Assembly (NCBI RefSeq): GCF_001039355.2
Contig: NW_019775416.1
Location: forward strand, 32,862 to 89,788
Direction: 5' to 3'
Length of the DNA: 56,927 nt
Source of the DNA: Lingula anatina
Taxonomy: Eukaryota > Brachiopoda > Lingulata > Lingulida > Lingulidae
Shown here: positions 1-12,549 of the stretch, one piece after another
Position numbering within the stretch: the first letter of the stretch is position 1
How the letters are laid out: the number at the start of each line of letters is the position of its first letter
The notes under the pieces: model-generated
Seen by the model: only the letters and a program-made list of their open reading frames with translations
What the model was told of the DNA's origin: nothing
Databases searched by the model: none
Translations under genes and position numbers: made by a program

Positions 1-242
1 CCCCCCCCCCCTGCGATTTCTGAAAAAAATCACACCAATGGTCCCCTCTTAAAATTAGAATTTTGACTAGCTAAATCATAGTTATAAACCGTACAAAATG
101 GAACCGTTTACTCTCTAAAACACCAAAATTTTTCTGGACCCGATGAAGGGCCTTAAACCCCCACGCCAAGTAGGTGGGGAAGGGTCGGGTTTGCATCCGC
201 GCCACCCCCTCCCCCTTTCGAATAATCCTGGATCCGCCCCTG
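1..242. repeat. MITE end, CAGGGG type, running off the left edge
   Basis: The segment ends at 242 with the inverted form of CAGGGGCGGATCCAG, the same terminus seen on the elements at 4443-4612 and 11564-11731. The internal sequence differs from those two, so this is a different element with the same kind of end. The other end lies outside the window. A degraded piece with the same end followed by GATTATTCGAA occurs near 2204-2240. No coding sequence is recognisable. Confidence 0.5.
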
Positions 243-1482
243 GGTCGAAAGGTGCCTTTTCCCTTTGTCTTTGCCCACATGGTATTGAACTAGGAAAGAA
301 ACTTCACGCCTACACAGGACATAACACATGAAAACCTAGAGCGATATATTTACCTGGCTGTTTGTGCCGTTATCCTCTAGTATACTCTGCCCCGGTCCTG
401 CAGTCTTGTTCGGTCTCGACTTCTAGCCTTTTTGATAAGCTAATCTCCGCAATTTGAATATTATTCTGCCAGTCGACGTTGAAATGTGCCAGATAATCAG
501 CAGATATGTTTTATATACGTTTGGCAAATAAAAAGAACTTTGAAACCGTTTTGAGACGTATCCTGGCCAATTGAAACTGACACCAATTGTCACAATTCGA
601 GCTTTGATACTCTTTGAATTCCCTAGAATTTTGCTATATATCAAATGCAACAGCAATAATGAAAACAATGACACTTTTCCTCATAGAATATTGACAAACC
701 TTGAGTCACTGGCTGACAGTACAGAGGAAGCGCTCTTTCCTGCTAAACCAGAAAAACACGAACACCGTCTGTAGTCACGTCGCTACTAAATTAGAGCCGA
801 TGGCTATATTAAAATGTAGCGGAGGACAAATATTGAAATGGGTGATGATCCGTATCCTCCAACAAGAAGCATTGTCTTTATATATCATCCGCCTGTGTTT
901 GTAGTGTACAGACACAACTTTTAAGCCTGGTTTTGTGTCACTAGGGACATACGGGAATATTTATAAATCGAACCAATCGTTTCTGATGACTAACAACCAA
1001 CCCACAATATCGTGTCGCCAACCACTCGCTATCCGCCAAGGACACGTGTATTTCTACTATAGCTTCATAAATATTTCAGTGGACGGGAATGGACTTTTCT
1101 ACTATGACAGACATTTAATCTGCACATAATCATGTCATAAACTTGATTGCACTCTCAATGGGTGATCCCTTTTTGATGCATCGAGTGGATAGGCAAAAAT
1201 GTGGCTGGGGGGATTGCTCTGCTCTGTCGGGACACGCACGCACGCACACACACACAAACATGTACATGTACATGGCATCAGATGTATGTATCTCTGGAAC
1301 AAATAACTAAGTGGCCAATTTGACGTTTCTTTAGCAAAAAATGTATGAAATATTCGATTACAGCAACCAGTTGAAACTTTTCTACAAAAAAACTGTTATC
1401 AAAATCGCTAACTATAGAGAACAACACTCCCGGGAAATAGCATAAAAATGGGGGTGAAAGCGAAGGAATATGGGAACACCTG
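243..1482. other. Non-coding stretch, no gene seen
   Basis: AT-rich sequence with only short chance reading frames. A CA-rich simple repeat lies near 1234-1256. I see no exon, RNA gene or clear regulatory site. Confidence 0.5.
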
Positions 1483-1610
1483 GGATGTTGTGAGCAAGAT
1501 CCTTAAGGAATGTTGTGTGCAAGATCCTTAAGGAATGTTGTGAGCAAGGTCCTTAAGGAATGCTATGTGCAAGGTCCTTAAGGAATGCTATGTGCAAGGT
1601 CCTTAAGGAA
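1483..1610. repeat. 25-bp tandem repeat, about five copies
   Basis: The unit reads roughly GTGAGCAAGATCCTTAAGGA plus AT-GTT and repeats head to tail about five times. The last units carry shared changes (GCTATGTGC, AAGGTCC), as expected from stepwise local duplication. Each unit contains the palindrome CCTTAAGG. Non-coding minisatellite. Confidence 0.85.
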
Positions 1611-1679
1611 CACTGAGAAGTACTATACAGACAACGGCTGATGATATTACAGCGGTGCACACAATCCCCGATGGCCGAG

Positions 1680-1745
1680 CAGGGGCGGGTCCAGAGATAT
1701 TTTCTGACAGTCTTCCACATTATCTTTATTCGCCCATATCCTCCA
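1680..1745 (+). repeat. Truncated CAGGGG-family MITE
   Basis: It starts CAGGGGCGGGTCCAGAGATA and continues with TTTTCTGACAGTCTTCCA, matching the left half of the complete elements at 11564-11731 and (inverted) 4443-4612. It then loses similarity and has no matching right end, so it is a fragment. Confidence 0.6.
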
Positions 1746-2340
1746 CTGCCCTCAACCCCCACACTCGCTCACACACACATTTATGAATTATAGTGTTTGC
1801 TTAGTCATAACTTTCAACCCTAATCATAGTTTTTTCTCTTTGTTTTGTTTCTGATATATGTACAAAGTTCGTTGACTTGTAGGCCCATGAGGCCGGGTGA
1901 TTTGTATATCTATATCACATGTCACGTTAATAAATAAATACTATATATATGGTTGAGTTACTTGTCATTACCTGGCTTGGGAAGTGCGGTGGTGTGTAAT
2001 TAACAAATTTAATTGCTAGCATGGGCGTAACTAGGCATACACACGGATGCACTGTGCGTACAATTTTTTGGCCATACAATTTTACAATTTTTTTATTATT
2101 TCATATAAATTTAGTGTATTTTTCACGGAATATAAAAAAATTCTCTGCTTATTAAAGTCCTCTGTATCAATTGTATAGGCACAATTGTTCTGACCCCCCC
2201 CCCCCCCCACAGGATCCAGGATTATTCGAAGGGGGTTCCACGTATGCGAAGCTAGCCTCTTTTTAAATAAATATACCGTTCTGGGTAATAAGTATATTGA
2301 AACTTTTTTAATTTGCGAGAATATTTCTGACTAAGGCTGT

Positions 2341-2543
2341 ATTCCCAGAGCTTTTAGATCGATCTATCCCCGCGGGGAGTCTCACTAGATTACTGTCAGA
2401 TAATCCGGCTTAATTGTCCGTCCCGCCTACTACAAGCTGTAAGGGGGTAATTAACTTTCGTGTCCGCTCGGCTGACATCTATTTAGCGTGAACCCCCAGG
2501 GAGTTAGGTCGATCTAAAGTAGATCGATCTAATCTCTGGAAAT
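2341..2543. mobile_element. ATTCCCA-family MITE with 5-bp target duplication
   Basis: Element of 203 bp bounded by ATTCCCAGAG and the inverted CTCTGGAAAT. GATCGATCT-rich arms lie just inside both ends. The flanks repeat GCTGT (2336-2340 and 2544-2548), which fits a 5-bp target-site duplication. The interior, with CGGGGAGTCTCACTAGATTA near the left and GTGAACCCCCAGGGAGTTAG near the right, matches the copy at 17051-17262. No reading frame, so non-autonomous. The transposase family is not assigned. Confidence 0.75.
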
Positions 2544-2548
2544 GCTGT

Positions 2549-4437
2549 CTAAATGATGTTTTTATTATTAATGGAAATTAAGCTGCGATGTGTGGTACAT
2601 ATGCTGTGATTACGCTCTCCTTCATCTCTTGCGTTAGTCTACATTTTGCTGGGAATTTTAAAAATCTGTGCGTACAATTTTTAAAGGTCTGGTTACGCCC
2701 CTGGCTAGCGAGCTCTTGCCTTGGTCAACTACCTGGCATTTCAATTGCATCGGCAATTAGTAAGCTTGTCAACTGCTGATCCTTATTTTGGAAGACTGTG
2801 AGCTTTTGATATGATCTAAACCACTCGAGGCGACCATAGTCTCTTCACATCTATTGTCACCGAAGTTAGCAAGAAAGTCACGAAAGAACACAGACACAGA
2901 CAAAGAAAATCGTCAACGAATACCAGAGCCTTTGCTACTTTTTTTTAGTGCATTACATCTCACGGTATCACACTGAGGCAAAACCGTTCAACACAACATT
3001 CCCTGTCTTCACTGTATTCAGATTGTAGCTCAGCTGATTCTCAAAGTGTACCACGTGACCCAGATCTGTCGCTTCATTTTTGCATATTCAGCTAGGATTT
3101 TCTAAAACGCTTTTTGTTCTACTCTGAGATTGTTTATATTCTGTTTATAGGGTGATAATCGATCCGAACATATCTCTAGTGTACAGACTAAGTGATGGAT
3201 CTACGAAATTCGAGAAATGGAGTTTAGCGTGGCCCAAACACTTTAATCTCATTTTCTATTAGCCCTTGGTATTATTTCAATCAAGTGTGCCCTCCATCGG
3301 TTCCATCTCTCTCTCGTGATTCCAAACTTTAAAAGGCGACTGTCAATTTTACATGAACAATCTAATAGAACTTTTAATTCCTTTTAGAACCCTTCGTTCC
3401 AGTGGTCAATTTCAACTCATGCTCCATTGGAAATCTATTCAGTGTCTATTAGCGGATTAGACGGCAAGCTTTTAAGTGGGTCGCAACATTTGACCCTCGG
3501 ACTAGCTAGTTCACTGTTCTGCATGCGGCCGAAGTATTATGAGTTGACCTTTGAGACATTTCAAAACAATTACCGAATTTCAGACAGCTTAAGTGAATAT
3601 TCCGGCTAAAATTCTTTAGAGAAACGACTTCCTGGTTCCGTTCCATTATATGGCACTCTCTGTCAGCACGTTTGGCATTTCTACTCTGGAGTAGCGTACG
3701 CTAGGATTTTTTTTCTTTTTGGCCAAATCTTTGGACAATTAACCAAATCAATTTTTTTTGCCAAATAAGAATCTTTGTAGTCAAATTACAAATAAATATT
3801 TCATGCCAATAACTCAAATTTATATTCATGTAAAATATATTTTTATCACAGTAATAGTAAAAACATTAAGTTTTTAAAAATGAAAATGGAGACAATTTTT
3901 AAAATATTTGTAAAGTTTCTTGCGTTTTGAAGAGCAGTACTGCAATATGTGCCTTTACTGGTGAGATGTACCCTTTGAAGTTGGACAATATTACTGAAAT
4001 CATCGAGAAAATATCAAAATTGAAAGCCTTCAACCCAGTTCGAACCTGACTATGGCAAATGCACTGATGGCATAATTTGCGTGGGATCATTCGCAACATG
4101 ATTCTAATATTAAAATATCAATATGCTAATTGTGATTTGATTTTATATTTTGAAAGTGAAGACAGCCGCTGCATTAAAATTTCCCAAGAATGAGCCTGGT
4201 TATAAAACGCCACCATAAAGGGCATGTTTCAACCAATAGTATTTTTGTCATGACTGTGTAATAATGACCCCTCCCCTCCCCTCCGTAATTATCTCTTAAT
4301 AAGAAATACAAAAGACTTGTGGTTTTAAGTCGTTGCTGCGGTGTAGCATGTATGTGAAGTTTAAAATATGTCTTCCGCGTTTATCCTACAACAGTCACGA
4401 CTTAAAAACCTCTAATATTGACAGTACTGTGAAAAAA
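2549..4437. other. Non-coding stretch, no gene seen
   Basis: Mixed AT-rich sequence with only short frames below about 70 codons and no convincing splice-bounded exon. A strongly AT-rich part lies at about 3700-3900. Nothing recognisable. Confidence 0.5.
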
Positions 4438-4442
4438 ATCAA

Positions 4443-4612
4443 CAGGGGCGGATTTAGGCGGTCTTCTGGGTCTTCCGGAAGACGGTCAGATTTTTAAGTT
4501 TACATTGAGGGGTATCTAATTTTTTTTCTGTCGGAAGACGGTCAAAAATGGTGGATGGATCAACAAAGATAATTTGGAAGACTGTCAGAAAATATCTCTG
4601 GATCTGCCCCTG
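4443..4612 (-). mobile_element. Complete CAGGGG-family MITE (170 bp)
   Basis: The ends are CAGGGGCGGATTTAGG and the inverted CTGGATCTGCCCCTG. The flanks carry ATCAA on both sides (4438-4442 and 4613-4617), an exact 5-bp target duplication. The interior repeats the motif GGAAGACGGTCA and is the reverse complement of the element at 11564-11731. It has no coding capacity and must have been moved by a transposase encoded elsewhere. CAG-starting ends recall hAT elements, but hAT elements usually make 8-bp duplications, so I leave the superfamily open. Confidence 0.85.
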
Positions 4613-4920
4613 ATCAACGTTCAAATATCGCATTGTTTTCCCAGGTTAAAGTGTAGGCTGAAGATTGAAAATATATATATTGATGAAGAGCGTTACGATA
4701 TCAACAACAGCACATAATAAACTAATGATTTCTGCCAAGTGGAAGTCATTTAGAGCTAACCAAATCCAAAAAAACCTAATGGGATTGTATGCATGACTTG
4801 TAGAAAGATGCATACCTTTCACTATCACCTTCATTAAAGTGTAATATTATGTCAGTTATCTTTCCAGCACTTTGGGGAGACGGGTGGGAGGAAGAGAGTC
4901 AAGCCGAGCTTTGGCGGTGG

Positions 4921-6079
4921 GTAATGGCCTACCCACATATTGTCTATGCGGTTCAATTACGGCGATTTTGATGACCGAGGTAGCTGTTCACTTCCTTGGT
5001 TCTGTAAGTTATCTGCTATTAAAAGTGCTCTGTGTGAACCGACAATCTCATCGTGCAACCTAAAATTGTTCCTAGGGTGCCCTTATCAAATAATAGTCAA
5101 TGGGTTCCCAGATTATTCCTTTATTTGATCTGGTTCAGGTTTTCATCGATGACTACCATTGGTCTTTTTGCACCAACGTGGTATCTACTCCAAATACTGA
5201 CGCTGTCAATGACCCTAGTCACTTAAGACACGGCCTTCGTCGTAGGCCTCTTCCGGATATCTGTAAACTCTGCTTTGACTGCTTCTGTTTCTGCTAGTTG
5301 AGCGGTACTGGTGAAATCTGACCTCAATAAAGAAAGCCACGCGGTTTCAGTGTTCTACCCAGAAACGGTCATGGTCCCCAATTCATTAGAGTAAGATGAC
5401 GCTGTTTTGCTGTTTACAGTGGCTTCCTCAGAGGTCGTATGGTATTCTAACCTGCTAGCACCAGCTTGGTGTTCGCTAAACGCGTTTTGGTGGTAATTTG
5501 CCCCTCATTCTGAACGGACTGGGTGTTTTTTTTAGTTGCAGCAGCATATCCGGAAGGACAGTGAGTCCTGTACCCTGGTGGTGAGATGTCGATACATTGG
5601 GTGTGACCTCTGTGTAGGAACATCAGTCTGGACATAACTTAATAAAACTTTTCGGACGGTTCCGTGTGTCACAACAATCTATCTGGCAATGGCTGTCTTT
5701 TTCGCGCCAATCTGGCACAAGTAAACAATTTTGTAAAACACTGCTTAACTCATTAACGCACTGCAAAACCGGTCGCTTGCATTCTTTTATGCAGTAGTTG
5801 CCGACACATATGGATGTTTTTTTTTTTTTTTGGATAGAACAATGCTTCGCCAAAGCCAAGCTTTGACCAGCCCAAAGGAGCACTACCCAATTAAATCACT
5901 GCATATTAGACAATGCAGCAGTGTCACAGACATGGTAGTCAGTTAATTGGTAGCGACACACCTGACTACACGCTTCTCTATTCACACATCTTATATGAGA
6001 TCTGTGATTTTTTTAAAGAACGCATTTTATCTAATCATACCTTTGAAACTGAAATATTCCATATTAAATGTCAAGTCTG
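4921..6079. mobile_element. 5'-truncated copy of the TA-flanked transposon
   Basis: This stretch aligns along its length with 43706-44876 and ends with the same terminus (CATATTAAATGTCAAGTCTG, followed by TA). The left part of the full element (43216-43705) is missing here, so the copy is truncated or rearranged. Short frames on both strands, such as 5447-5635 on the - strand (HRGHTQCIDISPPGYRTHC), have a counterpart in the other copy, but I do not recognise a transposase. The conserved frame may be a decayed open reading frame of the parent element or chance. Confidence 0.75.
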
Positions 6080-6156
6080 TATTAAGTAAAGAGTGTAAAG
6101 TTAAAATTATTTCATTTAATTTATTTATATTTTTAGTGTGATAATGAAACTCCACC

Positions 6157-6630
6157 ATTAAACATTATTTTATGACATTTTTTTGTTTATTGAGTACAAG
6201 TACATAATGTTTTATTAAATATCTAATCAAAGCACAACCACCTATATCCTCCATGTGAAGGTGGAGTAAACATAGTAAACAGATGAACAGGTAAACAGAT
6301 ATTTTATGAATATTTTTAGTGTGGTGGGTTGTGGGTAGGTGGCTAGTTGTCAAGCAATTAAAAGTGGCAGATAATCAAAGGGATACCTGGATAAGTGAGA
6401 AAATTTGTTAACCCCACCTCCCCTAGAGATGCACCTTGATTGAAAACGGGGAATTTAATCAAGGGAGGAGTGATGAAGCAATTAAAAGTAAAGGTTTACC
6501 TGGATGAGTGAAATCATCTGTTTTCCACACCTTTACCTGGAGATATACTAAGATAAGATTTTTTCACATTTTTTTTTACTTTTATTTCTGAAAATGTCTG
6601 TACTTGTACTCCATGAAAATAATGTTTAAT
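6157..6630. repeat. Inverted-repeat element, probable MITE
   Basis: ATTAAACATTATTTT at the left reappears inverted at the right end, and both arms also share GAGTACAAGTACA a little further in. The interior has a second, imperfect repeat (CAATTAAAAGT and ACCTGGATRAGTGA occur twice). No coding sequence and no certain target duplication. Confidence 0.55.
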
Positions 6631-9600
6631 GAAATTAATATTCTCTGTCCTCGAGCTGCATCATCACACAAATAAATACACAAAATGGATTAGAAAAGAT
6701 TTAAACTTTATATCCCTAATATTATATTTGTATATAAATATATATTCCTTAAGGGGGGGGGGGGGGGCAATCGTTCTGAGGGGGGTGTCCGGGAGGAATT
6801 GTCCGGGGGGAATTGTCTTACCATATCAAATACGCCACTTTTTGAACATGAGTACGGAATACTTTTGAAGAATAAACTACGACAACCTTGCGTTTTAGTT
6901 AACTGAATTGATTAAAAAAACATTTCAACTTCAATTTAAAGTAAATTATGCCAGTTGTATTAACTGACATCCCGTCGCAGGCCACCTTCCTGATGATGTG
7001 CAACTGACAATTTGTAATATTGCACATTTGGAAAGGAGGATCATTCTACATGTTACGGAATACGTTTGTATACAATTTCACCGTCCAGATATGCTTTCAC
7101 CAAATTGGCGAAAATGTGTTGCTTATTTTAAAGTTTGTTTTTTTTTTAAAGTAAATTTATTTTTGCATTTGGCAAAATAGCCGTCCCGACAGACCCGACC
7201 TTCACAGAACCTATATACATGTAAGTCCTAGAAACTTGTGTCTCCATTAGACGCTGAAATCCATGGTGGCTTACATGGGCTCTCCTTAAAAGTAGCTGGA
7301 AATAACTTGATATTATTTAGTCCCACCGGGAGAAAACAGTCCCATTGCCGTAATTTAGTAGCGTTAGCCGTAACATCGCGCAATGGCCCCTTGAGGAATT
7401 ACAGAAAAAGAAAAATAAACAACGACGGTTGACTGGTCGCACGAAAGAACTTGCATCGAAAACTGGTCTTAACATTGAAATCAAATTATTTTGTCATTTT
7501 CTGATCCAAGATTAATCAATTTCGATAAAGAAAGAAAAAAAGTTGCTTTATCTTTGTGGTCTACTACCGGGGCTTTCCCGATGGAAGCCGACTATCATTT
7601 ACGGTCTGATAATTACATGGACGACCAAACAGTGAATGATGACCTAATGTAAGACCTTTGACCTATTCCTTGATTACCACTTTTCTAGGCAATAATGTGC
7701 AACATAATAAATTAATGAACACTACATGAAATTAGCTTGGCGGCGTATCAAAACAATTCAGATTGCATTTATTTGTGATTGATTTTTTCAAGGATATCAA
7801 AGCGAAAGGCGAAAGAACTGGCTGTCTCAATCTAATCACCGTTCGGTTGGGTGAAACTGTTTGTGGACAAACATTTTTAAAAGAACAAGTAGCGCTTTAA
7901 GAATTTTGGATGGATGTTTTGTGAACTTTGCCTATCTTTCACCCAGCGCTTTTTTTTATCTTATTTTAGCTGCTCCACCCATTTCCCCAAGTGCTTTCTT
8001 TGTCAGAAGAACACAGAAAATCACCACATCTCGCAATTTTGATCGTGTTGACGCTTGTTCTTTTCACTCTTTTGTGACTTCAAGTTACGTTATTGCCAAA
8101 AAATGTTTTGTCTTTATTTGATATTGACCACGAAACACGTCTGGAAAGAGATTTTGGAAGCATCAATTCTGTCACATACGGCATGGACATAATTACCGGT
8201 AAGTCCATGTGCATGCGCATATCTTTCTATTTCTCTTTCTTATTTCATATTTTAATAAGTGTACATTGGCGGGGATGTGGCCGTCTCTCCCATCTTGTGG
8301 CCATTGATTTTCTCTTTTTTTTTTCCCAGCTTTTTGCTCCATTGTAAGGGGGGTGTATGTATGATAACTTTATTTAATATTATTTTTTATTATCCCCCTT
8401 TTTGTAACTTCATTTTTTATTACTTTTCGGCAGATGGAATTATTTTTTATTTACTGTTGAGCAAAAACCGAGTTTCTTTGTGTTTGAAAAATTTGGATAC
8501 ATAAACATCTTTCCGTGTCTGTTTCTTATTTCAAAATAACGTGTATTTACATACGTACATCTTAAAAACATCCTACATTCTACAGGTTATAATTAATGGA
8601 GCCACTATCCATGCTCGCAAACGCCACTTAACTCAATTAACTCGCGAGAAGATTCAACCATTCAGTACGTTGTTTAAAGCCAGGCGACGAAATGTTAGCT
8701 CGAAAAACGCATTTATACAGAATGTTCTTGAACCTTGAACTGGACGCTGTAATGCACGTAAAGATCATGGGAATGACCAAAGTTACCAAGTCAATATTCC
8801 CTTTCTTGATTCGTTTGAATATCGATGCCGCCTCGGATATTGTCCTTCCTGAACTCTTGCTGAAAGCGCATCATTTCTTCAGCCCAAGTATTGCTTCCAA
8901 CAGAACAAGGAAGAGGAAACATTAACAAACACTGATACTCTTGAGTGAAGTGCCAGAGACAAAAGTAATGACGGTCACGTATAAATAATTCACGTTGTAA
9001 TTTGCCTGCGTCAATGGTTATTCCATGATTGATTACCAATAATGATAAGAATATAAAAGGCCCGTGGAAGATAATTCATAGAAAGATAAGCAGGCGTGAA
9101 AATGAGACATATTGCAATTCAATCGTATTAAATGGAATAACAGATAGCACATAACACAGGGATTCATGTCTGCCATATTTTACCCCTTAATGCGTTTTGA
9201 CAAAAAGGGACAAAGCACACGCGCGTTCCACTATTAGGGTTATTGTGTGAAATGGATTGTTTCCGAGAATGGCGTCTGTTTACATGCAAAGTTAATGAGG
9301 CCCTTTAATCCATTTTACGGCATTTCTGTGCGACACTGGACGGCGGCGGGCGACCGAGCTCTATCTACCGACACCCTTTCTCTTCTCTTCTTCTAACTGT
9401 GGTTTTCATATAGAGAATATCCTAACAAACTGATATTTCATTATTTGACATAGATGCCATTAAACTGCTCTGTTTTTTATCAACGTTAAAGAAGGCGGGT
9501 TTTAGAAAACTAAGTTTTGATTTCAAACCATTTAGAAACGCACTGATCAGTCTTTGCGACGAACACACTATTTTTNTTAAAAAAAAGAAAATAATTATCA

Positions 9601-11142
9601 ACAATTTCTCAAGGTTCAACATTCATATTTTTATCTCAACAATTTGTCTTACCTTTCGAGCGGCGTCCCAGTCAACGTGCACTTTGAAAGTGAATGTCTA
9701 CCTAATGGCTTTTCTCGCGAGGTCTTTGGGATATGCCACTTAAACTTTGTGTGATTTACCGATTCACTGTATGTTATAACAAAAATTGACAAGCCACAAG
9801 TCGGAAATGAAGCTACACAAGGTGACTGATTTATATACCTATTACAAAGTTGACGATGATTTAACATGCGCATGCGCAACCCCACCCTTCTTGGAAATAT
9901 GACGGCCTTTCCGCATTGGGATTAATAAACGCTTGCAAGCCTCATTTATTGAAACAATATATGTGGGGTGGTTCATTAACACCAAGACGGTACCCAAGGT
10001 AAATTAAGTGAATTGTTCATCTTAAGGCCTTTCATTTCATATTTGATGTGTCATTAACCTCAATGTTGTAACTATTAATATGGAGTTTAATAAGATTTTT
10101 ATTGTGTGGATACGTTTTTTTCTCACTCTCCTTTTTATTGTGTTGCCATAATTGCAGTTCGAAAATCGAAATATTGCATTAATAATGAAACATGTCGATA
10201 GCACGTTTTGGCTAAGGCCGATCTCGTTTAGTGTGAATAAACTGGTGTAATACCGTGTTTCTACATAATAGAAACCTTAAAACTGTTGAAATCTGAACGA
10301 TGAAGCATATGACATCTGAAACTGGTCGTTTTAACCTTTTTGAATGAAAACTGATTTTCTCCATGAAATCGTATATTTATATGTTCCTCTATTAAAAGGT
10401 CCGTGTTTTGCATTGGTTTTTTTTTAGTAACTTTTATGTTTTTTAAAATAAGAAAAGGCACATGGATATATCTTGGCGTCAATAAACGAAACAATATTCT
10501 GTCAAGACATTCAATCACTGCAGCGGTTCCTTTTTGCTTAATGTATTGAAAAAGATAAGATAATTGGCTGTTATTACATTTCAGTCCATTTTTACTCCCC
10601 AGCAGTGCCTTGGCTTGGCATGAAACCCGGGACGCTGTCCAAAAACTCAATGCATTAAGAAACGGAAAGTACTGATTACTGAAAGCAAGTGGCCCTTGTA
10701 GTGGGACCAAACCCCTGATTAGATTGCCGTCTACCGGAAACTGACATAGAGTGCGCTGAATATATTTCCCAAAGGAAAATAAGTATTAAGTTTGAATGAG
10801 TCACGTGTAATCTGTGATTGATATCTGGTTCTTTTAATAATTGTTTATGTGTTATTCAGCCCCTGTTTTTATTTTAAATCCTGTATTTCGTCGATTAGCG
10901 CGGCCTTCAGAACACCAGGGTAATAAACGTACGTCACAAGAAATTTCATATGTACTGGATGAAATGAATCTTGATTTTCCTTGCGTATAAAAACATTTCA
11001 AAAGAAATCTATAATCTTCTATTTAAAGGAAGTTCGCTATCAGTTTTCAGGACACCGATTAGTTAACGTTGAACATGTTCGATTTAAATACGTGAAATAA
11101 TTGCTTTCTTTTTTAATTCTTTCCGGTCAGCGTGGTCTTCTG
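6631..11142. other. Long non-coding stretch
   Basis: No supported gene. A G-run with repeated TCCGGG-GGAATTGTC units lies at 6750-6825, probably a degraded element end. A single undetermined base is at 9576. The frames at 10261-10710 (- strand, 149 codons) and elsewhere show no recognisable domain, codon pattern or splice context. A few clustered transcription-factor-like motifs are noted separately. Confidence 0.45.
7652..7664 (-). promoter_or_regulatory. Possible nuclear-receptor DR1 site
   Basis: Read on the - strand this is AGGTCAAAGGTCT: two AGGTCA-type half sites in direct orientation with one spacer base, the consensus bound by HNF4, COUP-TF or RXR-type receptors. One such match can arise by chance in a window this long. 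No nearby gene supports it. Confidence 0.25.
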
Positions 11143-11392
11143 GGCCCCATACGGGACCAATGTGGGTCTACACTGAATGCTATGTTTGTTTGGTTACGGG
11201 TGCCCTATGGGACCAATGTGGGTCTACAGTGAATGCTATGTTTGTTTGGTTACGAGTGCCCTATGGGACCAATGTGGGTCTACACTGAATGCTATGTTTG
11301 TTTGGTTACGGGTGCCCTATGGGACCGGTGTGGGTTGACATTGAGTTCTACGCTTGCTTGTTTATGGGTGCCTCATGGGTTCTAGTTACCTG
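11143..11392. repeat. 56-bp tandem repeat, about four copies
   Basis: GGGACCAATGTGGGTCTACA recurs at intervals of exactly 56 bp (11156, 11212, 11268, 11324 for the ACC). The last copy is diverged and is followed by a more degraded partial unit. The period is not a multiple of three, so no continuous frame survives. Non-coding minisatellite. Confidence 0.9.
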
Positions 11393-11563
11393 GGTGACAG
11401 ATTATATAGGGAAAAGGGGGAAAAGCCAAAGACAGTAAAATGACCGTCTATTTATCTAAAGACAGATCTGTGAATATCGTGTGAAAAGTCAATCTGTGGC
11501 CCAGTTAGAGGGTTGGTTCTAGCTGGGTGGGTCGGCTAGACTTCCACCCTGGGCTGCCTGGTG

Positions 11564-11731
11564 CAGGGGCGGATCCAGATGTATTTTCTGACAGTCTTCC
11601 AAATTATCTTTGTTGATCCATCCTCCATTTTTGACCGTCTTCCGACAGAAAAAATTAGATACCCGTCAATGTTAACTTAAAAATCTGACCGTCTTCCAGA
11701 AGACCCAGAAGACGGTCTAAATACGCCCCTG
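11564..11731 (+). mobile_element. Complete CAGGGG-family MITE (168 bp)
   Basis: It begins CAGGGGCGGATCCAGATG and ends AATACGCCCCTG. TGGTG lies on each side (11559-11563 and 11732-11736), an exact 5-bp target duplication. The interior contains several copies of the motif GACCGTCTTCC and is the reverse complement of 4443-4612. Non-autonomous. Confidence 0.85.
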
Positions 11732-11736
11732 TGGTG

Positions 11737-12460
11737 AGTGGTATACGTAGGTGTAAGGAGCGCACAGTTGGAACCCACATGGAACGCATGGCCACACCTA
11801 CCTGAGAGTTACTTCACAAAAAATTGGTCTATATCCAGTCAGGATATGTCTAAAAAGTTCTCAATAATGAAATCTCTGGTATAAAACATTACAATTAATC
11901 TATTTTTATAAAGCAGGTGCAATGTTACATTTGTTGATTTGGGGGAGGGGGGAGTCAAGCGTCAAAGTAAGCAAAAATTGTAATCCAAATGTTAAGTCTA
12001 TTTTTTGGTTAAGAGTCATTTGTGACGCTCACCCTTAATTTGTCCTCTTGGTCACCTGATCAGAGGCCGCGTGGCCAACATCAGGTGTGGCACATTCCTT
12101 AAAACACATCTGAGTAGGAAGTTCCCCCGGGGAGCATGCTCTTAAGTATTGTTATAAGATCAAGACAGAGTTCTTAGAAGCATTAGGCAGTACACCTGGT
12201 AATGGAGACATACGTGATCACTATCAACGCCATCGGCGGTTGGCTTTACTGTTTGTTTTTGGTTAAGCAAAGCTGATAATGGGGTGCCCTTTTAGAAGTT
12301 TAACGCGAGGAAGTTCTACAAAGCTTAAGCGTTCCTTAATAATTTAATTCACATGACAACGTGCGCGGGGCGTTTTGTCTGACCTTTTGGTGGCGTTTGA
12401 TGAGGTGTTTTCATGGAAAGGGTATTCCAGGAAGGAGCGGAGAGTGCCGAGAATGACGCT
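11737..12460. other. Non-coding stretch, no gene seen
   Basis: No exon or RNA gene recognised. A G-rich run lies near 11940-11955. Confidence 0.4.
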
Positions 12461-12549
12461 GTGACAGGAATGGTAGTCCCCTAGGGACCATAGTCCGTTC
12501 TCCATTACTTTATACAGGTGACATTCGTCCCACACACTAACCCCAATAC
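12461..12549 (-). repeat. Arm of an inverted repeat pair, coding-like
   Basis: Read on the - strand this segment is homologous to 14031-14126 on the + strand. In the best frame here it reads IGVSVWDECHLYKVMENG; the partner reads IGVCIWDQCHLYRVMGNG before a stop. Differences are mostly conservative (K/R, E/Q, V/I), which is unusual for neutral repeats. The segment lies inside a 99-codon - strand frame (12344-12643). I do not recognise the family. It could be a fragment of an old duplicated exon or a transposon coding remnant. Confidence 0.45.

Noticed and set aside
8093-8200. Possible exon ending at ATTACCG followed by GTAAGT
   Set aside because: A good donor and a reasonable peptide, but no convincing acceptor, partner exon or known domain.
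10261-10710. 149-codon frame on the - strand
   Set aside because: The longest frame in the left region, but no recognisable domain, low-complexity AT-rich content and no splice or promoter context. Compatible with chance.
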